Source of the DNA: AC-32 sp963813435
GTDB taxonomy: Bacteria; Actinomycetota; Thermoleophilia; Gaiellales; Gaiellaceae
Assembly: GCA_963813435.1 (NCBI GenBank)
Contig: CAWEYY010000003.1
Span: 248,001-312,000 of the forward strand
Direction: 5' to 3'
DNA: 64,000 nucleotides
Shown here: positions 45,795-54,481 of the stretch, one piece after another
Layout: each line of letters opens with the position of its first letter
Position numbering within the stretch: the stretch's first letter is position 1
Notes under the pieces: generated by a model
Databases searched by the model: none
What the model saw: the letters and a program-made list of their open reading frames with translations, nothing else
Told to the model about the DNA's origin: nothing
Made by a program: the position numbers and the translations under genes

Positions 45795-46232
45795 TTAGGC
45801 CTTGGCCTCTTCCAGCGCCCACTCGCGGGCTGCCTGGACGACGTCGTGCGGGATACGCTCGAACGCGACCAGCACTCCGCCTGCGTCACGGATCGCCTGG
45901 GCGACGGTGCGGGCCCAGACGTTCTCCCACACCAGAAGCGCCGCCGAGGAGTCCGGCTCCAGCTCCTGGCCGGCGGCCAGGAGCTCGTCGTCATTGAAAA
46001 GCCCTTCCACTTCGATGTTCAGGGCGTCTAGCGCCTCCTGCACGTCTGGAGCGAGCTCGCTGAGCTCGAACGCGGACACGTCGCCGTCCTTGTCCTTGCT
46101 GATGAACGCCACATCGATGAGGCGAATCGTGCCCGCCTCCACGAGGTCGGCGAGGGCGGGCGCGATCTCGCCCTTGAACTGGTTGCCCGGGAACGCGATC
46201 ACCGCGTAGTCGACGGGTCCGATCTCGTCCAT
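45795..46232 (-). CDS. DUF6325 family protein
   Basis: The 145-residue protein begins MDEIGPVDYAVIAFPGNQFK and continues TIRLIDVAFISKDKDGDVSA, ELEPDSSAALLVWENVWART and GGVLVAFERIPHDVVQAARE, matching the actinobacterial DUF6325 family. It is a shorter relative of 6660-7208. With the SHOCT gene it makes up the cassette next to ssrA (between copies D and the ssrA end), so it could be transcribed by read-through from ssrA. Confidence 0.85.
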   Translation of the reverse strand: MDEIGPVDYAVIAFPGNQFKGEIAPALADLVEAGTIRLIDVAFISKDKDGDVSAFELSELAPDVQEALDALNIEVEGLFNDDELLAAGQELEPDSSAALLVWENVWARTVAQAIRDAGGVLVAFERIPHDVVQAAREWALEEAKA

Positions 46233-46350
46233 CCGTTCCCCCTTCGTGCTCTTGTCGATGCTCTCCCATATCGACGGAAGGCAACCACCATAGCCGCAAG
46301 CATGCGTTGACGTGCCGGTCTCCGCTCACGCTCGTGGGCGGCTAGAAGGA

Positions 46351-46715
46351 TGGAGGCGGCGGGAATCGAACCCGCGTCCGCAATCGCCCCGAACAGAGCG
46401 TCTACAAGCTTAGGCTGCCGTTTGGTTTCGCCCGCCGGCCGGTTGGCAGCCGACCAACCGCCGGGCTAGCCATCCTTTGGTGTCGCGCTTCGGGCGATTG
46501 GCTCTCCCTCGGCGCCGAGCCCGTTTTCTGACGCCGCTACCCGGGCCACGGGCCGAGCTCGGAGCGACGCGCTTCGCTACGGGTTAGGCAGCGAGAGCGA
46601 GTGCGTTGTTGTTCTTCGCACTTACGTTGGTTCCCGGTTGTTTTACGAGGCCGACCGGGGACCTCGGCTTGCAGCTCTGCCGGAGATCCGACCACGTCGA
46701 AGCCTGGTCGCCCCC
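46351..46715 (-). ncRNA. ssrA: tmRNA (transfer-messenger RNA)
   Basis: On the minus strand the RNA starts GGGGGCGACCAGGCTTCGAC, the tRNA-like 5' half with the conserved GGxTTCGAC, and ends GGGTTCGATTCCCGCCGCCTCCA in two blocks (T-arm GCGGG-TTCGATT-CCCGC and acceptor CGCCTCC, which pairs with GGGGGCG). The tag frame starts at GCG and encodes AKNNNALALAA before TAA. The gene is about 365 bases. It rescues stalled ribosomes with SmpB, whose gene is 2.3 kb away. The terminal CCA is not fully encoded. Its 3' end is the apparent insertion target for the cassettes at 40250-46350. Confidence 0.95.
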
Positions 46716-46740
46716 GTATGTGTGAACCTAGTGTAGCCGC

Positions 46741-47652
46741 GTGATCGAGGTCTTCCCCTGCAATGACGAGGCGGACGAGCTCCTCGGGCTCGACGTCTAC
46801 AACGCAGTCTGGCCGCATGAGCGGATCGGCATCGTCGAGGACCGTTGGTACAAGGCGAGCGCGGTCGCCTACGTCGACCTGATCGCACGGGTCGGGGAAG
46901 AGATCGCGGGATACGCGGTCGGACTGCTCCAGGCACAGCGGCCGAAGCTCGTCTTCGCCTTCCTCACGGTGCACCCGCAACGGCGCCGCCTCGGTGCAGG
47001 CACCGCGCTTTATGAGGCCGTGTCGGACTGGGCACGTGGGCGCGGGCTCGACACAATCGAGGCGGTCGTGGCAGACAACGACCCCGACAGCCTCGCGTTT
47101 GCGGAGCGGCGCGGCTTCGTCGAGGATCGGCTGGAGAAGGGCGTCGCGCTCGACCTCAGGCGCTCAGACCCGCCGCGGGTCGATCCGCCGGAGGGGATCG
47201 AGATCGTCACGTGGGCCGATCGCCCGGAGCTCGCCCGGGGAATGTATGAGGTGGCGGTCGAGGCCTATCCCGACGTGCCGGGTTGGGAGGACGAACACGT
47301 GGAGCCGCTCGAGGACTGGCTCGCACATGACATGCAAGGCCCAGGCGATCGACCCGAGGCGACCTTCGTCGCGCTCGCGGGCGACGACGTCGTCGGCTAC
47401 GCGAAGTTTTCGCTCACCCCCGCTCAGGCGACGACGGCGCACCACGACTTGACCGGCGTCAAGCGCGCTTGGCGCGGCCGCGGCGTCGCGCGTGCGCTGA
47501 AGGCTCGGCAGATCGCCTGGGCGAAGGCGAACGGCTACGAGGAACTCCGTACGCGCAACGACGAGCGCAACGCCCCGATCCGCCGCCTGAACGACGAGTT
47601 CGGCTACCGGCCGACGATCGGCAGGATCTACGTGCAGGGGCCGCCGGCATGA
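46741..47652 (+). CDS. Tandem GNAT-domain acetyltransferase
   Basis: GTG 46741 starts a 303-residue protein with two GNAT folds. The first has LTVHPQRRRLGAGTALYEAV (acetyl-CoA loop R/QxxGxG/A) and the second TGVKRAWRGRGVARALKARQ. Substrate unknown. The start is only 25 bp from the 5' end of divergent ssrA, so the ssrA promoter must overlap this gene. The stop overlaps the start of the next gene (ATGA). Confidence 0.85.
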   Translation: MIEVFPCNDEADELLGLDVYNAVWPHERIGIVEDRWYKASAVAYVDLIARVGEEIAGYAVGLLQAQRPKLVFAFLTVHPQRRRLGAGTALYEAVSDWARGRGLDTIEAVVADNDPDSLAFAERRGFVEDRLEKGVALDLRRSDPPRVDPPEGIEIVTWADRPELARGMYEVAVEAYPDVPGWEDEHVEPLEDWLAHDMQGPGDRPEATFVALAGDDVVGYAKFSLTPAQATTAHHDLTGVKRAWRGRGVARALKARQIAWAKANGYEELRTRNDERNAPIRRLNDEFGYRPTIGRIYVQGPPA

Positions 47653-48984
47653 GCTCGCCTCCCGTGCAGTACGCGATGAGCGGAGACATCGAGATCGCGT
47701 ACCAAGTACTCGGGGAAGGGCCCACCGGACCTCGTCTGGATCGCAGGAGCTACGACGCACCTCGACGTGTTCTGGGAGCACCCGAGCTATCGGCGCTTCT
47801 GCGAGCAGCTGGAGTCCTTCTCGCGCCTGATCGTCTTCGACAAGCGCGGGATGGGCCTCTCCGAGCGCACCAGGGTCGGGACGCTCGAGGAGCGCATGGA
47901 CGACGTGCGAGCCGTGCTGGACGCGGTCGGCTCCGAGCGAGCGGCGCTGATGGGCGTCTCGGAGGGTGGACCGATGTCCATGCTCTTCGCCGCAACGTAC
48001 CCGGAGCGGACCCAAGCTCTCCTCCTCGTCGGTGCGGAGGTCAAGGAGGAGACGACCGAGGACTGGCCCTGGGGCGAGTCGACGCGCGAGGAGTTTGACG
48101 CCCACACCGCATCGATCGGAGAGCGCTGGGGCAAGGGCCTTGCCGCCGCGCTGTACTTCCCCGACGATCCTGATCCCGAGTGGACGCGGGGGTGGTTCGG
48201 GAAGCTGCAGACCGCCTCGATGACGCCGCGCGACGCTCTCGCGTTCCAGCGCATGGCCTTCGAGATCGACGTCCGCGACGTGGTGCCCGTCGTCCGCGTG
48301 CCGACGCTGATCGTCCACCGAGTCGACGACACGATCTGCCACGTCGAGAATGCGCGGTTCCTCGCCGATCGAATCCCGGGCGCCCGTTACGTCGAGCTCC
48401 CCGGCTCGACGCACATTCCCTGGGCCGAGGGCAGTGACGAGATCCTGGCGGAGATCCGCGAGTTCCTGACGGGCGTGCGAGAGGCGCCCGAGCCGGACCG
48501 GGTGCTCACGACCGTTCTGTTCACCGACATCGTCGGCTCCACCGGGCTGGCCACGGAGCTCGGCGACCGGCGCTGGCGGGAATTGCTGCAGGCGCACCAC
48601 GCAGCGATCCGGCGGGAGCTCGAGCGGTTCCGCGGTCACGAGATCGACACGGCAGGCGACGGCTTCCTCGCGAGTTTCGACGGTCCCGCGCGGGCGATCC
48701 GTTGCGCAGGCGCAGCGATCGACGCGGTTCGAGGCCTGGGACTCGATATCCGTGCCGGCCTCCACACGGGAGAGTGCGAGATCGTCGGCGGCAAGCTCGC
48801 GGGGATCGCCGTCCACATCGGCGCGCGCGTGGCCGGCGAGGCCGGGCCTGGCGAGGTGCTCGTCTCGAGCACGGTGCACGACCTGGTCGCCGGGTCCGGG
48901 CTGGAGTTCGAGGACCGCGGCGAGGTCGAGCTGAAGGGCGTGCCTGGAGAGTGGCGCCTCTACCGCGTCAGCGGCGGCTCTTGA
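47649..48984 (+). CDS. Alpha/beta hydrolase-class III cyclase fusion, frameshifted
   Basis: ATG 47649 overlaps the GNAT stop. After QYAMSGDIEIAYQVLGEGPT the frame breaks near 47728; dropping one G from a GG pair restores DLVWIAGATTHLDVFWEHPS. The hydrolase domain has FDKRGMGLSER and the nucleophile elbow MGVSEGGPM (GxSxG). The C-terminal cyclase domain starts TVLFTDIVGSTGLATE and has DTAGDGFLASF. This fusion is known in Actinobacteria as hydrolase-adenylate cyclase. The stop overlaps smpB convergently by 17 bp. Confidence 0.85.
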
Positions 48985-49432
48985 GCTCGCGCTCGATGCG
49001 GCGCTTGCTCTCGCGGTCGGCGATGTCGCGGCGCTTGTCGCGCAGCTCCTTCCCGCGTCCGAGCGCGAGCTCGACCTTCGCCCGCCCGTTCTTGAAGTAG
49101 AGGCGGGTGGGCACGATCGTCAGGCCCTTCTCGGCGACCCTCGACGAGAGCTGGTCGATCTGGCGGCGATGGAGAAGCAGCTTGCGGTCGCGGTCGGGGT
49201 CGTGCGGCTCGGCCGACGCCTGCTCGTACGGCGGGATGTGCAGCCCGACGAGCCAGAGCTCGCCGTCGCGCGGGTCGGCGTAGGCACGCTGCAGGATCGC
49301 GTGGCCCTGGCGAAGGGATTTCACCTCGCTGCCCATCAGCGCGAGCCCCGCCTCGACGCGGTCGGCCAGGTGGTACTCGTGCCGCGCGCGGCGGTTGTCC
49401 ACGATCAGCTTCTCTCCGGTGCTTCCGGCCAT
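48968..49432 (-). CDS. smpB: SsrA-binding protein SmpB
   Basis: The 154-residue protein starts MAGSTGEKLIVDNRRARHEY and contains GLALMGSEVKSLRQGHAILQ and the conserved LVGLHIPPYEQAS, LLLHRRQI and LTIVPTRLYF. The lysine/arginine-rich tail (GKELRDKRRDIADRESKRRI) enters the ribosome in place of mRNA. It is needed for tmRNA function and lies close to ssrA. It follows the RNB gene by about 26 bp on the minus strand. Confidence 0.95.
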   Translation of the reverse strand: MAGSTGEKLIVDNRRARHEYHLADRVEAGLALMGSEVKSLRQGHAILQRAYADPRDGELWLVGLHIPPYEQASAEPHDPDRDRKLLLHRRQIDQLSSRVAEKGLTIVPTRLYFKNGRAKVELALGRGKELRDKRRDIADRESKRRIERELKSRR

Positions 49433-49458
49433 GCGCTCGATTGTAGGGACGCCCCGAG

Positions 49459-51066
49459 CTACGGAGCCGGGGCGAGCTCGACCTTGCCCTCGCTGCGGCG
49501 GATCTCCGCGACCTGCACCTCGAGCGGGTCGCCGAGCCGGTACCTGCGGCCCCCGCGCCTGCCGACGAGCGCGGTGCCGAGCTCGTTCAGCTCGTAGTAG
49601 TCGCCGACAAGCCGTCGCGCGGGGACGTAACCCTCGAAGACCTCGGCGAAGCGAACGAAGAGGCCCGACGGGATCACGCCCGTGATCTCGCCTTCGAACG
49701 GCGTCTCCCAGCCGAGCTCGAACAGCCGCCGCTCGAGGAGCCACGCGAGGCAGATCTCGTCGGCCCTGTACTCGAGGCTCGAGGCCGCGCGTTCGCGAGC
49801 GGAAGCATGTTCGGCCAGGTCGCCGAGATCCTCCGGGAGCGGCTCGTCCGAGGCGCCCAGCTCTCGCAGCAGCGCGCGGTGGCAGACGAGGTCGGGGTAG
49901 CGGCGGATCGGCGAGGTGAAGTGGCAGTAGGCCCGGCTCGCGAGCCCCGAATGGCCCAGGTTGCGCGGGTCGTAGCGCGCCTGCTTCAGCGCCCTGAGCA
50001 CGAGCGCAGGAAATGCGTTCTGGCCCTTGCCCGAGCGCTCCACGTAGTCCGTCACCCGCTCGCTGATCGCAGCGGCGAGCTCGGCCGCGTCGGCAGTGCC
50101 CATCCCCTCGAGCTCGGGCGGCGTGGGCACGCCGAGATCCGCGAGCTTTGCGAGCAGCAGCTCGACCGACTGCGGCTCCGGCCGCTCGTGCACGCGGTAG
50201 AGCGCCTCGCGGCGCCGTCCCGCGAGCAGCCCCGCCACCGCCTCGTTCGCGAGGATCATCAGCTCCTCGACGAGCACGTGCGCGTGCGGCTCCGACTCGT
50301 GCCGCGCATCGGCGACGCCGCCCTCCCCGTCGAACGTGAACGCGGGCTCACCCCTCTCGATACGGAGAGCGCCGCGTGCGAAGCGCTTCTCGCGCAGATC
50401 CGAGGTCACGCGCTCGGCTCGGCGCAGCGCCTCGGTCAGCTCGGGCTCGGCCCGTTCCCGCCCGGCCAGGATCGCCTGCGCCTGCGCGTAGGTCAGCCGC
50501 GCTTTGCTCCGGATCACCGAGCGGTAGAAGCGCGCCTCGCCGGAGGAGAGCTCGACCTCGACGGTGACGCAGAGGCGGTCGACATCCGGGCGCAGCGAGC
50601 ACGCGTCGTCCGAGAGCTCGTGCGGAAGCATCGGCGCCACGAGGCCCGGGACGTAGACGGACAGGGCGCGCTCGGCGGCCCCGCGGTCGAGCGGCGAGCC
50701 CGCCTCGACGAACCAGGAGACGTCCGCGATGTGGACGAGCACGCGGTCGTCGTACAGCGTGAGCGCGTCGTCGAAGTCCTTCGCCGTCTCGGGGTCGATC
50801 GTGAACGAGAGCTCGTCCCGGAGGTCGACGCGGCCCTCGGTCGACGGCTCACGCAGCTCGAACGGCTCGAACTCCCCGCGCTCGCCCTCCTGGACGAGCA
50901 GCCCCTCGAGCACCGTCTCGATCGCGCTCGCCCGTCCGAGCACACGCTCGAGCTTCGCCCGCCCGCGGCCCTTGCGCAGGACGGCGAGATCGCCGGGGCT
51001 CGCCTCGCCGCTGCCGCGCTTGTCCAGCACGAGCGGCACGCCCGGCGTGAAGTACGGCTCGCCCAC
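49459..51066 (-). CDS. RNB-family exoribonuclease (RNase R-like)
   Basis: From GTG 51066 the 535-residue protein shows a beta-rich N-terminal part, then the RNB catalytic core with TIDPETAKDFDDAL, the acidic cluster that holds the catalytic Mg2+, LPHELSDDACSLRPDVDRLC, AYCHFTSPIRRYPDLVCHRA and a degenerate S1 domain at the C-terminus (EITGVIPSGLFVRFAEVFEG). It is shorter than E. coli RNase R because the N-terminal cold-shock domains are mostly absent. Residues homologous to RNase R can be read 15 codons upstream, but no usual start codon is there. Confidence 0.88.
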   Translation of the reverse strand: MGEPYFTPGVPLVLDKRGSGEASPGDLAVLRKGRGRAKLERVLGRASAIETVLEGLLVQEGERGEFEPFELREPSTEGRVDLRDELSFTIDPETAKDFDDALTLYDDRVLVHIADVSWFVEAGSPLDRGAAERALSVYVPGLVAPMLPHELSDDACSLRPDVDRLCVTVEVELSSGEARFYRSVIRSKARLTYAQAQAILAGRERAEPELTEALRRAERVTSDLREKRFARGALRIERGEPAFTFDGEGGVADARHESEPHAHVLVEELMILANEAVAGLLAGRRREALYRVHERPEPQSVELLLAKLADLGVPTPPELEGMGTADAAELAAAISERVTDYVERSGKGQNAFPALVLRALKQARYDPRNLGHSGLASRAYCHFTSPIRRYPDLVCHRALLRELGASDEPLPEDLGDLAEHASARERAASSLEYRADEICLAWLLERRLFELGWETPFEGEITGVIPSGLFVRFAEVFEGYVPARRLVGDYYELNELGTALVGRRGGRRYRLGDPLEVQVAEIRRSEGKVELAPAP

Positions 51067-51106
51067 GACGAGCTTCCCTCGCCGGGCTACCTCAGCTACG
51101 ACAGTT

Positions 51107-52072
51107 TCAGACGCGGAGGAAACGGTGGATCGTGATTCCGGAGCCGGCGGCGCCGAGGAGCAGCCCCGCGCTGAGGATGATCAGCACGTGGACGCCGAAC
51201 GGCCAGGCGTGGACGTCCGTGTGGCCCAGGTGGACGACGTGCCCCAGGAAGATCGAGCGTCCGAGCGCGAGCAGGATCAGCGCGGCGACCGCACCTCCGA
51301 GCCCGGCGAGGAGCCCTTCGATCATGAACGGGCCCCGCACGAACCAGTTCGTCGCGCCGACGAGCTTCATCACCTCGATCTCCCGTCGACGGGCGAAGAT
51401 CGAGAGCCTGATCGTGTTCGCGATGAGCAGCGTCGAGGAGATGAGCAGGACGATGAACGCGATCAGCACGACGATCCAGAGGTAGCGCGCGACCGAGACC
51501 ACGCGGTGCGTGATGCGGCTGCAGCTCTTCCCGCTCGACGTCTGCGCTGCGCTCGTGCCCGGCGCGGGCGGGCACGTCGACTCGACGCCGGCCGGCAACG
51601 GGCTCAGCTGGGCGGCGATCGCGTCCACGTCCTCGGCGTGCTTCGGGATCACCTGGAACTCGTTCGGGAGCGGGTTGCCCGTCAGGTTCTGCGTGTATTC
51701 GGGATGGTCTCTCTTCTCGATCCTGAGCGCATCTTCCTTCGAGACGAACTTCAGCTCCTTCACCTGCGGAATCGCCGCCAGCTTGGCGCGCACCGCGTTC
51801 ATCTGCGCCGGCGTCGCCTCCCTCTGGCAGGTCACCTGAACCTTGTTCAGCGCCTCCCGGTACGCACTCAGCGGTGTGCAGAAGTCGACCTTGACGAGCA
51901 GCTGGCTCTTGTAGTGGTTGCTGAGCGACAGCGCCCAGCTGCCGAACCCGACGACGAGCCCGAGCATGAACATCCCGATCAGGACGGTTGTCACCGCGGC
52001 GAACGTCGTCGACATGTTCGCACCCAGGGACCGCACCGCTTCCGCGATGATCAGCTTGAAACGATTCATCAC
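51107..52072 (-). CDS. ftsX: Cell-division protein FtsX
   Basis: ATG 52072 overlaps the ftsE stop (ATGA). The 321-residue protein has one N-terminal helix (TTFAAVTTVLIGMFMLGLVV), an extracytoplasmic domain of about 140 residues with two cysteines (DFCTP, VTCQRE), and three C-terminal helices with RREIEVMKLVGATNWFVRGP, the coupling-helix region that docks on FtsE. FtsEX drives peptidoglycan hydrolases at division; the extracytoplasmic domain is the part that binds the hydrolase partner. Confidence 0.93.
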   Translation of the reverse strand: MMNRFKLIIAEAVRSLGANMSTTFAAVTTVLIGMFMLGLVVGFGSWALSLSNHYKSQLLVKVDFCTPLSAYREALNKVQVTCQREATPAQMNAVRAKLAAIPQVKELKFVSKEDALRIEKRDHPEYTQNLTGNPLPNEFQVIPKHAEDVDAIAAQLSPLPAGVESTCPPAPGTSAAQTSSGKSCSRITHRVVSVARYLWIVVLIAFIVLLISSTLLIANTIRLSIFARRREIEVMKLVGATNWFVRGPFMIEGLLAGLGGAVAALILLALGRSIFLGHVVHLGHTDVHAWPFGVHVLIILSAGLLLGAAGSGITIHRFLRV

Positions 52073-52752
52073 TCGGAGGTGTAGCCGCCGCGGCGCTCGT
52101 CGCGGGCGAGCCGTCCTTCCTCGAGGGCGATCACGCGCTTCCGCATCTTGTCGACCATCTCGCGGTCGTGCGTCGCCATCAGGATCGTCGTCCCGGAGCG
52201 GTTGATCCGGTAGAGGAGCTGCATGATCCCGACGCTCGTGTCGGGATCGAGGTTGCCGGTCGGCTCGTCGCAGATCAGGAGCGGCGGGTGGTTCACGAAC
52301 GCGCGCGCGATCGAGACGCGCTGCTGCTCGCCGCCGGAGAGCTCGTCGGGCAACGAGGACATCTTGTGCGCGAGCCCGACGAGGTTCAGCACCTCGGGCA
52401 CCTTGCGGCGGATCGACGTGCTGCTCTCGCCCTGCACCTTGAGCGCGTAGGCGACGTTCTCGGCCGCGGTGCGGTTGGGCAGCAGCTTGAAGTCCTGGAA
52501 GACGCAGCCGACGTTGCGCCGCAGCAGCGGCACCTTCTTGCGCTTGAGCCGGCCGAGGTCGCGGCCGCCGACACTGATCTTGCCGGAGGTCGGCTCGAGC
52601 TCCTTCAGCACCAGGCGGACGATCGTCGACTTGCCCGAGCCCGACGCGCCGACGATGAAGACGAACTCGCCCTTGTCGATCGCGAACGACACGTTGCGCA
52701 GCGCCTTCACGTCCGGCTCGTAGATCTTCGTGACGTTCTCGAAGACGACCAT
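52069..52752 (-). CDS. ftsE: Cell-division ATP-binding protein FtsE
   Basis: Taking ATG 52752 gives a normal-length protein (227 residues) starting MVVFENVTKIYEPDVKALRN. It has Walker A VGASGSGKSTIVRL, the Q-loop VFQDFKLLPN, signature LSGGEQQRVSIARA and Walker B LLICDEPTGNLDPD. The open frame continues upstream to 52956 and would add 68 residues (…LQETDEATQTAVLEEFEPVP…) that are not part of the ABC domain. I favour the short form but the extension deserves a check. Confidence 0.93.
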   Translation of the reverse strand: MVVFENVTKIYEPDVKALRNVSFAIDKGEFVFIVGASGSGKSTIVRLVLKELEPTSGKISVGGRDLGRLKRKKVPLLRRNVGCVFQDFKLLPNRTAAENVAYALKVQGESSTSIRRKVPEVLNLVGLAHKMSSLPDELSGGEQQRVSIARAFVNHPPLLICDEPTGNLDPDTSVGIMQLLYRINRSGTTILMATHDREMVDKMRKRVIALEEGRLARDERRGGYTSE

Positions 52753-52962
52753 CGCCGAGCTCGTCGGCGCAGGCGGCGCCGGGACGGGCTCGAATTCTTC
52801 GAGGACGGCCGTCTGAGTGGCTTCGTCTGTCTCTTGGAGACCCAGTTCCTGCACGTGGCGGGAAGGACGCGACCCCTGCGCATCCGCTTCGACTAGACGC
52901 CCGAGTTTAGCTGAACGCGCGGCCCATGCACGCATTTCTTGCTGCAAATTCCGCATGTCTCC

Positions 52963-54073
52963 CTAGAACGCGCGACCGGCCGCGCGCGCCAGCAGGTACT
53001 CGCGGACGAAGTCGTCGAGGGCGCCGTCGAGCACGGCTTGCGTGTTCCCGGTCTCGTAATCCGTGCGGTGGTCTTTCACCAGCTGGTAGGGGTGCAGGAC
53101 GTAGCTGCGGATCTGGCTGCCGAAGCCGATGTCCTGCGCCTCGCCCCGCTCGCGCGCGAGCTCCTCCTCGCGCCGCTCCTGCTCCTGTTCGAGCAGGCGC
53201 GACTTGAGGATCCGCAGCGCCGTCTGCTTGTTGGAGCTCTGCGAGCGTTCGTTCTGGCACTGGACGACGATGCCCGTCGGGATGTGCGTGATGCGGACGG
53301 CGGAGTCGGTCTTGTTCACGTGCTGGCCGCCCGCGCCGCTCGCGCGGTACGTGTCGATGCGGAGGTCGCTCTCGTCGAGCTCGAGGTCGACGCCGTCGGC
53401 CAGCAGCGGGCTGACGATCACCTGCGCGAAGCTCGTGTGGCGGCGATGCGCCTGGTCGAACGGGCTCAGGCGGACGAGCCGGTGGACCCCCCGCTCCGCC
53501 TTGAAGATCCCGTACGCGTTCTCGCCCTTGACGGTGAACGTCGCCGACTTGAGGCCGGCCTCCTCGCCCGGGCTCGCCTCGAGCACCTCGGTCTGGAAAC
53601 CGCGCTCCTGGGCCCAGCGGAGGTACATGCGGAGCAGCATCTCGGCCCAGTCCTGGGCGTCGGTGCCGCCCGTGCCCGAGTGGATCGTGACGAGCGCGTC
53701 GCCGCCGTCGTAATCACCCGAGAAGAGCGCGTCCTCCTGGAGCCGGTCGAGCTCGTCCCGCAGCGGCACGATCGACGTCTCGATCTCGGTGGCCATGTCG
53801 CCGTCCATGGCCAGCAGCTCCTGCGCGTCCTGGTACTCCTGGACGAGCCGGCGGTAGCGCTCGAGGCGCCTGCTCAGCCGCGCGTGCTCGGCCGAGACCT
53901 GCGCCGCGTGCTGCTGGTCGTCCCAGAACCCCGGGCTACCGAGCTCTTGCTCGAGCTCGGCAATCCGCTTCTCGAGCGATTCGGGGTCAAAGGTAATCAC
54001 GGACCCAGGCAAGCTGGGCCCCGATCTCCTGAAGCTGCTGCTCGAGCGAAACGGTCTGTGTCTGATCGGCCAT
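52963..54073 (-). CDS. prfB: Peptide chain release factor 2
   Basis: ATG 54073 starts MADQTQTVSLEQQLQEIGAQ and reaches an in-frame TGA after WVRDYL; a +1 shift continues as DPESLEKRIAELEQELGSPG. The second part contains SPF (RLSPFDQAHRR), the tripeptide that reads UGA, and the catalytic GGQ in ASGAGGQHVNKTDSAV. Total about 369 residues, the family norm. This frameshift is the known RF2 autoregulation, unlike the accidental frame breaks elsewhere in the window. It lies just upstream of ftsE. Confidence 0.95.
53987..53992 (-). promoter_or_regulatory. prfB: Programmed +1 frameshift site of prfB
   Basis: CTT TGA followed by C on the minus strand, the conserved slip site where RF2 controls its own synthesis. 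The bases before it (CGTGATTAC) lack the AGGGGG Shine-Dalgarno-like stimulator found in many bacteria. Confidence 0.9.
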
Positions 54074-54118
54074 GGGACGATGGTACCGCCCGCGCGGGGT
54101 GCCCTCCGCCCGACGCCC

Positions 54119-54481
54119 GCTTGTGCTCCAGTGCACGCGCGCAGCGAATGGCACACGTTTGTCACAGATGGACGGCTCGGCCTCGTGCACGTTTGTTGGG
54201 CATGAGCGAGCGCGTGCATCCACGCATTCGCGCGAGGCTCTGTCGGCTCGCACGCGCCGGGGTTCCGCCTGCGGAGGCGAGGCGACAGGTGCGGCCGTTC
54301 GCCGGCAAGCTCGGACTTCCACCCCCGAGCTACTCGAGCGCGCTGCGGATCATGACCGCGGAACGCCGCCGCGTGGAACGCTGGCGTGGCGAGCCCGGAG
54401 TCCTGGACTCTCTCGTCATCGGACGCTTTCCAACGCCGCGGGAGCTCGAAGGAACCGTTGCTCGTGCACTGGAGCACAAGC
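54119..54481. repeat. 19-bp inverted repeats flanking a small gene
   Basis: GCTTGTGCTCCAGTGCACG at 54119-54137 is exactly the reverse complement of 54463-54481. The pair encloses about 325 bp holding the gene at 54202, whose C-terminal codons overlap the right repeat. A further small palindrome (CTTGTG...CACAAG) lies at 54504-54524. Confidence 0.85.

Noticed and set aside
40200..46700. Integrase or transposase in the ssrA array
   Set aside because: None of the frames in this region shows a recombinase or transposase motif, so mobility can only be inferred from the repeats.
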